Positions 41,425-49,943 of a DNA stretch of 62,492 nucleotides are shown here, piece by piece. Under the pieces are notes generated by a model. The model was not told the origin of the DNA and made no database searches. It saw nothing but the letters and a program-made list of their open reading frames with translations. The translations under genes were made by a program, and so were the position numbers. The stretch spans positions 1 through 62,492 of the forward strand of contig DCDF01000240.1 in NCBI GenBank assembly GCA_002316295.1, given 5' to 3'. Origin of the DNA: Syntrophaceae bacterium UBA1062 (GTDB taxonomy: Bacteria > Desulfobacterota > Desulfomonilia > UBA1062). The first letter of the stretch is position 1, and each line of letters opens with the position of its first letter.

Positions 41425-42543
41425 TTACCGGAATGTGGCCTTGAACCGGTACATGGCCCCGATGAACAGCACCGTGCCGATGAGAGCCATGGCAACGAGT
41501 TGCGGCCATACTGTGCCGAGCCCGGCATCCTTGAACAGGACTCGCGCGCAGAACTCCAAGTAGTGGGTGGTCGGCGCGAACTGCATGATGTTCTGCAAAA
41601 GCGGCGGCATTGACTCTAAGGGTGTGGTCCCGCCGTGCAGTATTCCTATGGGAACAATGATGGGCATGCTCAAGAGCCCTGCCTGGGGCATGTTCTTGGC
41701 AATGGTCGCAAGGAACACCCCGAGCTCGGTGGCTGCATAGAGAAACACGACGGTGCCGAAGAGAAAGAGAACGGTGGAGCCGTGGATCGGCGCTCCGATG
41801 ACCCCCTTTATGGCAAAGAAGAGTGAGAACATGGCCCCTGTGGCAACGATGAAGCTGTTGGCCCAGACCTTTGCGATGGTGATCTCCACAGGGAGCAGCG
41901 GCATGACGAGCAGATGCTCCACGGTGCCGCGCTCCTTCTCCTTGATCAGGGCAGCGGTGGGCAGGACGATGGACAGCATGGTGATCATCTGGGTGAGGAA
42001 CACGACACTCATGTACCACGAGTTTTCCCGGTTCTGGTTGTAGAGCACACGGGTGACCAGCCGGATGGGCAGGTCGGCTTCGGTGCTCACGCCGGTCACG
42101 AAGGTATTGATCTCATCGTTGATGATCCTCATGAGGTAGCCTGCCCCGAGCCTGGCATGGCCGATGGCCGTGGCGTCGACATCTATGCGGACCCCTGGGT
42201 TCTTTCCCGCCAGCACGTCCCGCTGGAACCCGCGCGGGATATGGATGACGAAGATGCACTCGGCGTTGTCGAGGACCCGGTCGATCTCGGAATATGCAAT
42301 GGCGCGGGGTTTCTTGAAATGCGGCTCTTGTATGGCGTCTATGATCCGTGCAGACAGGGTGGAGCAATCCTCGTCAACATAGGCCACCGAGGAGTTGCGC
42401 ACCTGGAGGCCCGTGCCCTTGGAGGGGACGATGATCATGATCGTGAAGCAGTATATGACCAGGGCCACCAGCACAAAGTCGTAGCGGAAGCTGATGAGCT
42501 CCTTGAGCCCGAGCCGGTAGATGTGCCAGACCTTTCTTTTCAT
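41425..42543 (-). CDS. yhhJ: ABC-2 type permease, YhhJ-like
   Basis: 372 residues. An N-terminal helix is followed by a large extracytoplasmic loop (about 45-170) and a C-terminal group of five helices of the ABC-2 family (EKERGTVEHLLVMPLLPVEI...). It starts one base after rbbA, and the order yhiI-rbbA-yhhJ is that of Escherichia coli. It should form a dimeric export channel with the permease part of RbbA. Substrates of this system are not known. Confidence 0.88.
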   Translation of the reverse strand: MKRKVWHIYRLGLKELISFRYDFVLVALVIYCFTIMIIVPSKGTGLQVRNSSVAYVDEDCSTLSARIIDAIQEPHFKKPRAIAYSEIDRVLDNAECIFVIHIPRGFQRDVLAGKNPGVRIDVDATAIGHARLGAGYLMRIINDEINTFVTGVSTEADLPIRLVTRVLYNQNRENSWYMSVVFLTQMITMLSIVLPTAALIKEKERGTVEHLLVMPLLPVEITIAKVWANSFIVATGAMFSLFFAIKGVIGAPIHGSTVLFLFGTVVFLYAATELGVFLATIAKNMPQAGLLSMPIIVPIGILHGGTTPLESMPPLLQNIMQFAPTTHYLEFCARVLFKDAGLGTVWPQLVAMALIGTVLFIGAMYRFKATFR

Positions 42544-42544
42544 G

Positions 42545-45301
42545 TCACGGCTCCTGCTTCTTCAATAAATAGACCGTCAGGGCCTGTACGGCGATGCAGT
42601 ACCCGATGAGATAGGCAAAGTTCCAGGCGAGCTCCGCAAACCCTATGCCCTTGGTGAAGGTCCCGACACTGATACTCAGGAAATATCGTGCAGGAAAGAT
42701 CCACGACATGACCTGCGCACCGCCTGTAAGGGCGGATACCGGTGTGGTGAGGCCCGAAAACTCGAAGGAGGGGACAAGCGTAAGGGCAAAGGCAGCCACG
42801 AGCGCCGCTATCTGTGTCCGGGTGAAGGTGGAGATCAGAAGACCGATGCTGGTGCTCGTCATGATATACAGCAACGCGCCCAGCGCCAGTGCAGCGGCGC
42901 TTCCCTTGAAGGGGATCCGGAACAGGAACAGGATCACGGCCACCAGGATGAGAAAGCTGACGAAGTTCAGGACAACGTAGGGGATCTGCTTTCCCCAGAG
43001 GTACTCCAGGCGTGTCATGGGGCTCGAATAGAAGTTCGAGATGGACCCCAGCTCTTTCTCCCTCACCACGCCGATTGCCGTGAGCATGGAGGGGACGAGC
43101 AGGAGCACCACTGCCATGAGCCCGGGCACGACGGAAAAGCGGCTCATCACGCGGGGATTGTACCAGTAACGGGGCTCGACGTTTGCGTATGAGAACCCGG
43201 CCGGCACCGGGGACAGATCGGCCAGGTCGGTGAGATAAGACAGATGCACTGTCTCGACATAGTTTTTCGTTGTCTCGGCGCGAAACGGCATGGTCCCGTC
43301 GATCCAGACCCCCACCTCAGGGCTTCTGCCCCGCTTGATGTCCTTTTCAAATCCCGGCGGGATCTCGATCACAAAGGTGAACTCGCTCTCCTGGAACCCC
43401 TTTTCGATCTCCAGGTGGGAGCGTATGGCGGGCTGTTCGTTGAAGAGGCGTGACCCCGAGTAGTACTCCAGATAATCCCGTCCCCAGAGCTTCTGATCAT
43501 AATCCAGAATGTTGAAGTTGATGTTCTCAATGTCCGTCGAGATGCCGAAGCCGAACACGATGAGAAGAAAGGGAGTGATGATGAGAGAGGTGATGAGCCT
43601 CACCGGGTCGCGGAAGAGCTCCATGGTTTCTCTCCGGGCAAGGGCTGCAAGCCGGCCCGTGTCGAAGAGCCCCCCTTGCGCGCGTTTTCGTTCTGGCGCG
43701 ACCATGAAGGGGATGCTTCTGGGCTCGTCGTCGACCTCTGGGAGACCTGAGTGCATCTTGATGTCATCTTCCATGTACCTGATGAACGCCTCCTCGAGGG
43801 TTGTGCAGCCTCGCCTGGCGATGAGCTCGGCAGGGGATGCGCAGGCCAGGACCCGGCCCATGCTCATGAGCGCCACCCGGTCGCACCGGGCCGCCTCGTT
43901 CATGTAGTGGGTGGTCACGAAGATCGTCACCCCGTGCTCGCGGGAAAACCTGATGAGGATCTCCCAGAAGTGGTCCCGGGCCACCGGATCGACGCCCGAG
44001 GTAGGCTCGTCGAGGATGAGTATCTCCGGAGAATGAATGGCCGCCACCGCAAGCGAGAGGCGCTGACGCATGCCGAGAGGGAGACGATCGGTCCGGTCGT
44101 CCATGACCTCGGTGAGCCCGAACTGCTCGGCCATCTCTGCGACCCGGGCCGGCACCTCGTCCATGGGCAGATCGAAGAGGTGGGCGTGCATATCCAGGTT
44201 CTGCCGGACCGTCAGCTCGCCGTAGAGCGAGAATGTCTGCGACATGTACCCGATGCGTTTCTTGATTTCGATGCTCCCGGCCTCTACCGGGCGCCCGAAA
44301 AGGAAGGCCTCGCCCTCGGTCGGCCTCAGCAGCCCGGTGAGCATCTTCATAGTTGTGGTCTTTCCGCACCCGTTGGAGCCCACGAAGCCGAAAATCTCAC
44401 CCCTGGGGATGGAAAAGGAGACATTGTCCACGGCAGTGAAATCTCCAAAGCGTTTGGTGAGGCCGCTGGCCTCGATTGCAGAGCCACTATCGGAACATAT
44501 GGGCGGCGGGGCCGTGAAAACACGGTGGCCGTAGCGCATCTCTTCGGGCAGCAGGGCGATGTAGGCCTCCTCGATAGTGGCCGTGCCGGCCCTCGCCTTC
44601 AATTCCGCGGGCGTTCCGCTGGCAAGGACGCGCCCTCCCTCCATCATGACCAGCCAGTCGAGGTGTTCCGCCTCCTCCATGTATGCGGTTGCGATGAGAA
44701 TGCTCATTCCTCCGCAAGACGTGCTCATGTCCTTGACGAGCTCCCAAAACTGCCGTCGGGACAGCGGATCGACCCCGGTTGTAGGCTCATCCATGATGAG
44801 CAGCTCAGGATCGTGGATCAGGGCGCAGCACAGGCCCAGCTTCTGCTTCATGCCTCCGGAAAGCTGTCCCGCTGGCCTGTCTGCAAAGGGCAAGAGGTTC
44901 GTCGCCTCGAGGAGGCGCTGGATGCGCTCCAGCCGCTCCGCTGAGGTAAAACCGAAGAGGCGGCCGAAAAAATCGACGTTCTCGTTTACTGAAAGGGTTG
45001 CGTAGAGATTCTGGCCCAGACCCTGGGGGATGTAGGCGATGTCGGAGCAGACTCCTCGCCGGTGAATGCCGGAGCGCATGTCGCCGCCCAGGACCGAGAC
45101 CGATCCCTGCTGGATCTTCTTCTGGCCGGCGATGATGCCGAGCAGGGTGGATTTACCCACTCCGTCGGGGCCGATGAACCCGACCTGGCAGGCGCCTGGG
45201 ATGTCGAGATCGATCCCGTTCAGGGCAATCTTGCTGCCATAGCGGTGCGTGAGGCCCCTGATCCGCGCGATGGTGCGGCGGTCGGCGGCGGAACTGCTCA
45301 T
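42545..45301 (-). CDS. rbbA: RbbA-type fusion: two ABC ATPases plus ABC-2 permease
   Basis: 918 residues, close to the 911 of E. coli RbbA. First ATPase: Walker A GPDGVGKST at 44-52 and signature LSGGMKQKLGL. Second ATPase near 310: GSNGCGKTT, but its signature is LPLGMRQRLSL rather than LSGGQ, as in E. coli. The C-terminal third is an ABC-2 permease with the same arrangement as the next gene. RbbA in E. coli is described as ribosome-associated ATPase and putative transporter. Its start overlaps the yhiI stop by four bases. Confidence 0.93.
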   Translation of the reverse strand: MSSSAADRRTIARIRGLTHRYGSKIALNGIDLDIPGACQVGFIGPDGVGKSTLLGIIAGQKKIQQGSVSVLGGDMRSGIHRRGVCSDIAYIPQGLGQNLYATLSVNENVDFFGRLFGFTSAERLERIQRLLEATNLLPFADRPAGQLSGGMKQKLGLCCALIHDPELLIMDEPTTGVDPLSRRQFWELVKDMSTSCGGMSILIATAYMEEAEHLDWLVMMEGGRVLASGTPAELKARAGTATIEEAYIALLPEEMRYGHRVFTAPPPICSDSGSAIEASGLTKRFGDFTAVDNVSFSIPRGEIFGFVGSNGCGKTTTMKMLTGLLRPTEGEAFLFGRPVEAGSIEIKKRIGYMSQTFSLYGELTVRQNLDMHAHLFDLPMDEVPARVAEMAEQFGLTEVMDDRTDRLPLGMRQRLSLAVAAIHSPEILILDEPTSGVDPVARDHFWEILIRFSREHGVTIFVTTHYMNEAARCDRVALMSMGRVLACASPAELIARRGCTTLEEAFIRYMEDDIKMHSGLPEVDDEPRSIPFMVAPERKRAQGGLFDTGRLAALARRETMELFRDPVRLITSLIITPFLLIVFGFGISTDIENINFNILDYDQKLWGRDYLEYYSGSRLFNEQPAIRSHLEIEKGFQESEFTFVIEIPPGFEKDIKRGRSPEVGVWIDGTMPFRAETTKNYVETVHLSYLTDLADLSPVPAGFSYANVEPRYWYNPRVMSRFSVVPGLMAVVLLLVPSMLTAIGVVREKELGSISNFYSSPMTRLEYLWGKQIPYVVLNFVSFLILVAVILFLFRIPFKGSAAALALGALLYIMTSTSIGLLISTFTRTQIAALVAAFALTLVPSFEFSGLTTPVSALTGGAQVMSWIFPARYFLSISVGTFTKGIGFAELAWNFAYLIGYCIAVQALTVYLLKKQEP

Positions 45302-46269
45302 TTGAGCCTCTCCGGCCAGTCGACTGCAGGATCCATGCGTATATACGCGACACCGGGCATGCCGGGCTTCAGACGGGGATCGTCATACTCTGACAAGCTC
45401 ACGGTCACCCGGAAAACAAGCTTCTGACGCTCTTCGACAGCCTCCACCTCTTTCGGGGTGAACTGGGCCTTTTCCGAAACATAGGCCACCCTCGCCGCGA
45501 AGGACCTGTCAGGAATGGCGTCCAGAACGACCTTTGCGTCGGTGCCCAAGGGAACCATTCCCGCAAGCCGCTCTGAGAGAAAAACATTCATATAGATATC
45601 CTGAACATTCACAATGGTCAGGACCTTGCCGCCCACGGGCAGAACCTCGCCCGGCTCGGCAAGGCGGATCAGGACAGGTCCATTGATGGGACATTTCAAC
45701 ATGCAGTCGCTGATATCCGCCCTCAGGCGTTCGGTCTGCGCAACGGCGGATACGATCGCAGCCTCGATCTCTGCAACGGACGATTTCGCCGCCTCGTACT
45801 CCACTTTGAGTGTCTGCTGCGCCAACCGGTCGCGGTCATACTGCTGCTCGGGCATAACGCCCCGGTCATAGAGGCTTTTCGACCGCTTGAGCTCCTTGTC
45901 GGCCAACTCGAGCCTGAGCCTCGCCCCCTCTACGCGGGAGATGGCGGTCAGGCGCGCCTGTCTGAGCCGTGTCACCTCTGCCTCTGCCTGTCTGAGCTGT
46001 GCCTCGAGGGCCGTGGTGTCCATCCTGGCCACGATCCGGCCCTCTTCAATGAGGTCTCCCTCATCGGCAAGCACCTCTGCGAGCCGTCCGGGCGTTTTGG
46101 TGGCAATGTCGACCTCGGTCGCCTCCAGCCGACCGTTCCCGTATGCAATCCCTGCCGGCAGGGCGTCGCCGTCTCCCTTGAGGAATACGTGATATGCCAG
46201 CGCGCCCGCCAGAGGTACGGCGATACACGCCAGTGAAATTCTCTTCAGAAAACGTCTGTCTCTCAACAT
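45298..46269 (-). CDS. yhiI: HlyD-type periplasmic adaptor, YhiI-like
   Basis: 323 residues from ATG 46269 (GAGGAGG upstream). A membrane anchor near the N-terminus (SLACIAVPLAGALAYHVFL) is followed by lipoyl-like half, a coiled-coil hairpin (about 95-185) and second lipoyl half, ending with the beta-barrel strand PKEVEAVEERQKLVFRVTVS. This membrane fusion protein would link the RbbA-YhhJ pump to the outer membrane. It is first of the three genes, under TetR control. Confidence 0.9.
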   Translation of the reverse strand: MLRDRRFLKRISLACIAVPLAGALAYHVFLKGDGDALPAGIAYGNGRLEATEVDIATKTPGRLAEVLADEGDLIEEGRIVARMDTTALEAQLRQAEAEVTRLRQARLTAISRVEGARLRLELADKELKRSKSLYDRGVMPEQQYDRDRLAQQTLKVEYEAAKSSVAEIEAAIVSAVAQTERLRADISDCMLKCPINGPVLIRLAEPGEVLPVGGKVLTIVNVQDIYMNVFLSERLAGMVPLGTDAKVVLDAIPDRSFAARVAYVSEKAQFTPKEVEAVEERQKLVFRVTVSLSEYDDPRLKPGMPGVAYIRMDPAVDWPERLK

Positions 46270-46293
46270 GATACCTCCTCGCACCAAAGCAGT

Positions 46294-46310
46294 CGGATAA
46301 ATAATATCCG
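46294..46310. promoter_or_regulatory. Inverted repeat in the yhiI promoter region
   Basis: CGGATA-AATAA-TATCCG has perfect 6-base arms and a 5-base AT spacer, 25 bases before the yhiI start. The spacer and position fit a regulator site or an early leader hairpin. Confidence 0.4.
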
Positions 46311-46347
46311 TCCGGTAAAAAAACAGTCTCGGGCAGCAGCAGCCGTT

Positions 46348-46379
46348 CCCCTGGCAGGCTCCTCGGAGTCCTGCCGGGG
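46348..46379 (-). terminator. Strong hairpin after the tetR gene
   Basis: CCCCTGGCAGG (46348-46358) pairs with CCTGCCGGGG (46370-46379) around a short internal stem. It lies directly after the tetR stop. A run of seven T follows on the minus strand, but about 25 bases later, so classic intrinsic termination is uncertain. Confidence 0.45.
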
Positions 46380-46391
46380 ATCTCCGCGTGA

Positions 46392-47039
46392 TTATCCTTC
46401 GTCCTTCCCGGTGTTCGGAGAACCCGCAGGCCGCTTTTGACTTTTCTTTTCCGGCAGGAGTCTGTTCATGACTCCGGACACGCTCCGGCAGATCTCTGCC
46501 AGATCGAGGTCCTTGCTCAGGACCTGCCGGACGATTATCCCCTCCATCATGGCGATCATGAGTGCGGCATAGATCTTCTTGTCCGGAACGACAAATTCGC
46601 CGGCACGTTCACCGTCATCGAGAAGCCCGGTCAAGATCCGGTCGTAGAGGCGATACTGTTCCAGCAGCATCTCCCGGATGGATTCATCCACAAACGAGCT
46701 TTCCCAGAACACGACCAGCGCGCTGTAGAGCTCGATGTCTTCCTGCAGAGACCGGGTCAAGTGCTCACCAATGGCAGTGATCCTGTCTCTTGCCGAGCGG
46801 ATGCTCCCGATTTCGGTGAGAATCCTGTTCAGGTTCTCTTCGACAAATACCCGGAACAAATCGATGAGCACCGCCTTCTTCGATGGATAGTACCAGTAGA
46901 TGCTGCCCTTGGACATGCCGTATTCGGCTGCGATCTCGTCAATCGTGGTCTGGGCATAGCCCTTGCGCTGGAAACAGCGCTTGGCCGCAGCGAGTATCTG
47001 CTGCTTTCTGATCCCGGAAGACACTCTGGGGCCTTTCAC
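46392..47039 (-). CDS. TetR/AcrR regulator of the rbbA transporter operon
   Basis: 215 residues. HTH at about 28-58 (TTIDEIAAEYGMSKGSIYWYYPSKKAVL). GTG start with GGGAGGATT upstream. It precedes yhiI-rbbA-yhhJ on the same strand, separated by a hairpin. A perfect 14-base palindrome just upstream of its own start is the likely operator. TetR-controlled HlyD/ABC-2 pumps are generally induced by toxic compounds. Confidence 0.9.
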   Translation of the reverse strand: MKGPRVSSGIRKQQILAAAKRCFQRKGYAQTTIDEIAAEYGMSKGSIYWYYPSKKAVLIDLFRVFVEENLNRILTEIGSIRSARDRITAIGEHLTRSLQEDIELYSALVVFWESSFVDESIREMLLEQYRLYDRILTGLLDDGERAGEFVVPDKKIYAALMIAMMEGIIVRQVLSKDLDLAEICRSVSGVMNRLLPEKKSQKRPAGSPNTGKDEG

Positions 47040-47061
47040 AATCCTCCCTCGTTCATAACAT

Positions 47062-47075
47062 ACTGACTAGTCAGT
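47062..47075. promoter_or_regulatory. Operator palindrome of the TetR gene
   Basis: ACTGACTAGTCAGT is a perfect 14-base palindrome, 22 bases before the tetR start. It includes the TGACTAGTCA core seen in many TetR-family operators. Confidence 0.7.
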
Positions 47076-47223
47076 TTAGTTCATTTTCTCATATGGGTCA
47101 ACTGGGTAATAGACAGGGCAATGATCACCAGAGAGCTAAAAAGAGCAGAAGCTCCGGGTGGATTTCCGGGCCGCGCTTTATGCCGTACGACAGGGCGAAG
47201 CAGCCTCCCGAGAGAATCATGGC

Positions 47224-47253
47224 TTGACATATACTGTGTTTTCAAGGTAGTAT
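47224..47253 (+). promoter_or_regulatory. Promoter of the PilZ gene
   Basis: TTGACA (47224-47229), 18-base spacer, TAGTAT (47248-47253). The predicted start of transcription is near the ATG at 47260, so either the transcript is leaderless or the ATG at 47269 is used. Confidence 0.45.
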
Positions 47254-47259
47254 CGAAGA

Positions 47260-47616
47260 ATGCCCATCATGAAGGAAAAGCGCGCATTCGAGAGGATCGG
47301 CCTTGACAACATCCGCGGGTCTGTGGAGCTCATGGAAATCGTGAAACCCATCTCCATCGTCAATGCCTGCGAGGAAGGCGTTTGTGTGAATGGTGCCGAT
47401 TTTCCGGTAGGCTCCGTGGTTCGTCTTGCAATCGCCTCTCAGGAGGAACATCCGGATATATCCCTGTACTGCAAGGTCGTCTGGGCGTCACACAAGGAGG
47501 ACCCTGAGAGGAAATCCGGCCTCTTTTTCCTGAACACGAACAAGATCCTGTTCCGGAAGGACCTGCTCTCCTTCGCCAGGCTGATCGAATCGACCCGCAA
47601 GCAGTCTGCGCTCTAA
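47260..47616 (+). CDS. PilZ domain protein
   Basis: 118 residues, a single PilZ domain. The RxxxR c-di-GMP loop appears as RAFER near residues 8-12, the strand region IVNACEEGVCV replaces the usual D/NxSxxG motif, and later strands (DISLYCKVVWA...KSGLFFLN) are typical. The non-standard second motif may lower c-di-GMP affinity. The start is either ATG 47260 or ATG 47269. The gene overlaps the convergent moaA by four bases. The target is unknown. Confidence 0.75.
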   Translation: MPIMKEKRAFERIGLDNIRGSVELMEIVKPISIVNACEEGVCVNGADFPVGSVVRLAIASQEEHPDISLYCKVVWASHKEDPERKSGLFFLNTNKILFRKDLLSFARLIESTRKQSAL

Positions 47617-48614
47617 CCGCCCAGGGTATTCATCAGCGTGGAGCAACCCTGGCCGGCTGCCGAAGAAGTGCCTGCGCAGAGGCCGTGGTTCAGCTTCTTC
47701 ATCTTCACGCCCTCTTCGATCAGGGCTTCCAGCTCGCGGTCGGAAATGCCCTGCCTCATGGGCGTCAGGAGATCGATCTCCTCTCCCGAGAACAGGCACG
47801 GCCTGAGGTGGCCGTTCGCCGTTATCCTGATCCGATTGCATCTGCCGCAGAAGGCGTGCTCGCTCAAAGCCCCGATGAGGCCTATAGTTCCCTGCGCCCC
47901 GCGTATACGATAAACCTTCGCAGGCCCGTGATTATACTCCACCGGCTCAAGGGTCCCGAACCTCTCTTCGATCTTTTCCCGGATCTCGGGGGCACCGATG
48001 AGTTCGTATTCCCCATACCGTGTTGCGCACCCCATGGGCATGAGCTCGATAAATCTCACTTCTACCGGGGACCGTCGTGTCATTTCCGCGAAAGCTGGTA
48101 TCTCATCGTCGTTGAATCCCCTGATGGCCACGACATTGATCTTGATCGGAGACAGTCCGGCATCGAACGCGCGCCGTATCCCTGCAATGACCCTCTCGAA
48201 GGCATCCACCCGGGTGATGTGAGCGAATTTCTCCCTGTCGAGAGTGTCCAGACTGATATTGAGCCTGTTCAACCCCGCCTTCTTGAGGGAGCCCGCCATC
48301 GTGTCCAACATCACGCCATTGGTGGTGAGCGACAGGTCTCTGAGCCCCTGCATCTCCCGGATGCATCGGATGAACGGCACAACTCCTTTGCGTATCAGCG
48401 GCTCGCCGCCGGTGATGCGGACCTTGTCCACACCGCGCGCAATGCAGATGCGCAGTACGCGCAGAAACTCCTCATACCGCATGATATGCTCATGGGGGAT
48501 CCACTCGATCCCTGAAGAAGGCATGCAGTATCTGCACCGGAAGTTGCACCGGTCGGTTATCGATATGCGGACATAGTGAATCTGCCTGTTATATTCGTCA
48601 ATGAGCGGCTTCAT
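47613..48614 (-). CDS. moaA: GTP 3',8-cyclase MoaA
   Basis: 333 residues from ATG 48614. Radical SAM cluster motif ITDRCNFRCRYCMP near the start, the second cluster ligands in the C-terminus (CGRCNRIRITANGHLRPCLF) and the terminal Gly-Gly tail needed for activity. It converts GTP to the first molybdopterin precursor. Its start is two bases after the DUF364 gene stop, so the two form an operon. Confidence 0.96.
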   Translation of the reverse strand: MKPLIDEYNRQIHYVRISITDRCNFRCRYCMPSSGIEWIPHEHIMRYEEFLRVLRICIARGVDKVRITGGEPLIRKGVVPFIRCIREMQGLRDLSLTTNGVMLDTMAGSLKKAGLNRLNISLDTLDREKFAHITRVDAFERVIAGIRRAFDAGLSPIKINVVAIRGFNDDEIPAFAEMTRRSPVEVRFIELMPMGCATRYGEYELIGAPEIREKIEERFGTLEPVEYNHGPAKVYRIRGAQGTIGLIGALSEHAFCGRCNRIRITANGHLRPCLFSGEEIDLLTPMRQGISDRELEALIEEGVKMKKLNHGLCAGTSSAAGQGCSTLMNTLGG

Positions 48615-48616
48615 GT

Positions 48617-49396
48617 TCAAATCTCCCTGATGATCTTCTTCATGGCTGCATTTTTATACAAAATCTGAGTTCCGCCGCCTTCCATGACGATATCCATGGC
48701 CCGCCGGGCATCGACGACCCTGCACCCGGCGATGAGGGTAATCGGCGTAGCGGAAAAGGCCTTTGGAAGCATGGGCGTGGACGGCCCCATGAGAATCACG
48801 GCCCTCGCCCTGGTCTTGAGTGCGAGGATATCCCGGATACTCCCGTTGACGATGGTGGTTGCAGTCAGGATGACGATATCGGCCCGGGACATGCTCTCTT
48901 CCATGGCGTCATGCGGACGGATACGCTCATCGCGAATATCGCGGTGCTCGAAAACATCGACGGTGCATCCCCCGGCCTTCAGCATGGCGGCCACCGGCGC
49001 GATAAATCCCACCATGGTCGCCCTGTCCGACTGGCGGACCCCGACCTTATCGAACACATCCCCTTCGTACCCGCTTCCTTCCTGATTGCTTACGGCATTG
49101 ACCGTTGCCAGAGCGATGGAGCGGCTCAGGAGATCGGTCTTTCGCCCGAGATCGAGGATGTCCGCAACCGTGGAGCCCTTCAACGAGCCGGCCCGGGCGA
49201 AGACCGTGCAGCTCGTCTTTTCTTCGGGCAGTATATTGGCGCACAACCCCACACCCGATCCCTCTACCTCTACCGCGATGTATCCGAGACCCAGCACCAC
49301 CTGGCGTATTTTCTGCTGATGGCTGATTTTCGGCACTTCTCTGATGATTTCTTCGATCACTCGGCCAGTGTATTCTTTTTGAGTATGCTTTGTCAA
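48617..49396 (-). CDS. DUF364/DUF4213-type putative metal-chelation protein
   Basis: 259 residues. The N-terminal DUF4213-like part (VVLGLGYIAVEVEGSGVGLCAN) is followed by the Rossmann-like DUF364 part with VGFIAPVAAML, a DVFE segment and VILTATTIVNGS, ending MGPSTPMLPKAF. This family is annotated as a heavy-metal chelation domain. Placement with moaA suggests molybdenum or tungsten handling, an inference. The start is TTG 49396 or GTG near 49363. A TTGACA near the TTG may be a -35 instead. Confidence 0.75.
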   Translation of the reverse strand: MTKHTQKEYTGRVIEEIIREVPKISHQQKIRQVVLGLGYIAVEVEGSGVGLCANILPEEKTSCTVFARAGSLKGSTVADILDLGRKTDLLSRSIALATVNAVSNQEGSGYEGDVFDKVGVRQSDRATMVGFIAPVAAMLKAGGCTVDVFEHRDIRDERIRPHDAMEESMSRADIVILTATTIVNGSIRDILALKTRARAVILMGPSTPMLPKAFSATPITLIAGCRVVDARRAMDIVMEGGGTQILYKNAAMKKIIREI

Positions 49397-49442
49397 ATAT
49401 ATGTTGGCTTGTATATAAAGGTGACTGGGGAGAAAAGGCTGA

Positions 49443-49943
49443 TCACGCCTGTGTTCCGGCCACAGGGATCCCCTCGAGCCTGAGCAGGATCTCCTTCCGG
49501 AAGAGTCCGGAGCTGAAGCCGCCCAGGGAATTATATGCCAACACCCGATGGCAAGGCACTATGATCGGGACCGGATTGCGTTTGCACGCCTGCCCGACGG
49601 CTCGCGCCAGGTGCGGGTTGCCGAGGGACCTGGCGATATCACCGTAGGTGCTCACCCTCCCGAAGGGGATATGCGAGACGGCCAGAAGTGCGCGGTCCGA
49701 CACTCGACGGGGAGGATGGGAGGCCTTTTCCCGGACCCATACCGGCCGCGTTTCCTCAAAAGAGAGCGTACCGGGAAACCGGGCTTCCCGGCCCGTAAAA
49801 TAGTCGCCGAGAGGGCCGAGTATCCAGTCGAGCTCGCCTGTGTGCGGAGGGCCTGGTATACTATCCCAGCTCACCTCGAAAACAGAATCCTGATTGCCGG
49901 ATATCCAGAGCCTACCGCAGGGGGTGTCGATCTTCGCGATCAT
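49443..49943 (-). CDS. ogt: Methylated-DNA-protein-cysteine methyltransferase
   Basis: 166 residues. The active site IVPCHRV carries the acceptor cysteine, followed by GGFSSGLFRKEILL, with the helix FGRVSTYGDIA for DNA binding. It directly repairs O6-alkylguanine. It starts inside the stop of the MinD/FlhG-like gene (ATGA overlap), which couples the two. Confidence 0.93.
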   Translation of the reverse strand: MIAKIDTPCGRLWISGNQDSVFEVSWDSIPGPPHTGELDWILGPLGDYFTGREARFPGTLSFEETRPVWVREKASHPPRRVSDRALLAVSHIPFGRVSTYGDIARSLGNPHLARAVGQACKRNPVPIIVPCHRVLAYNSLGGFSSGLFRKEILLRLEGIPVAGTQA

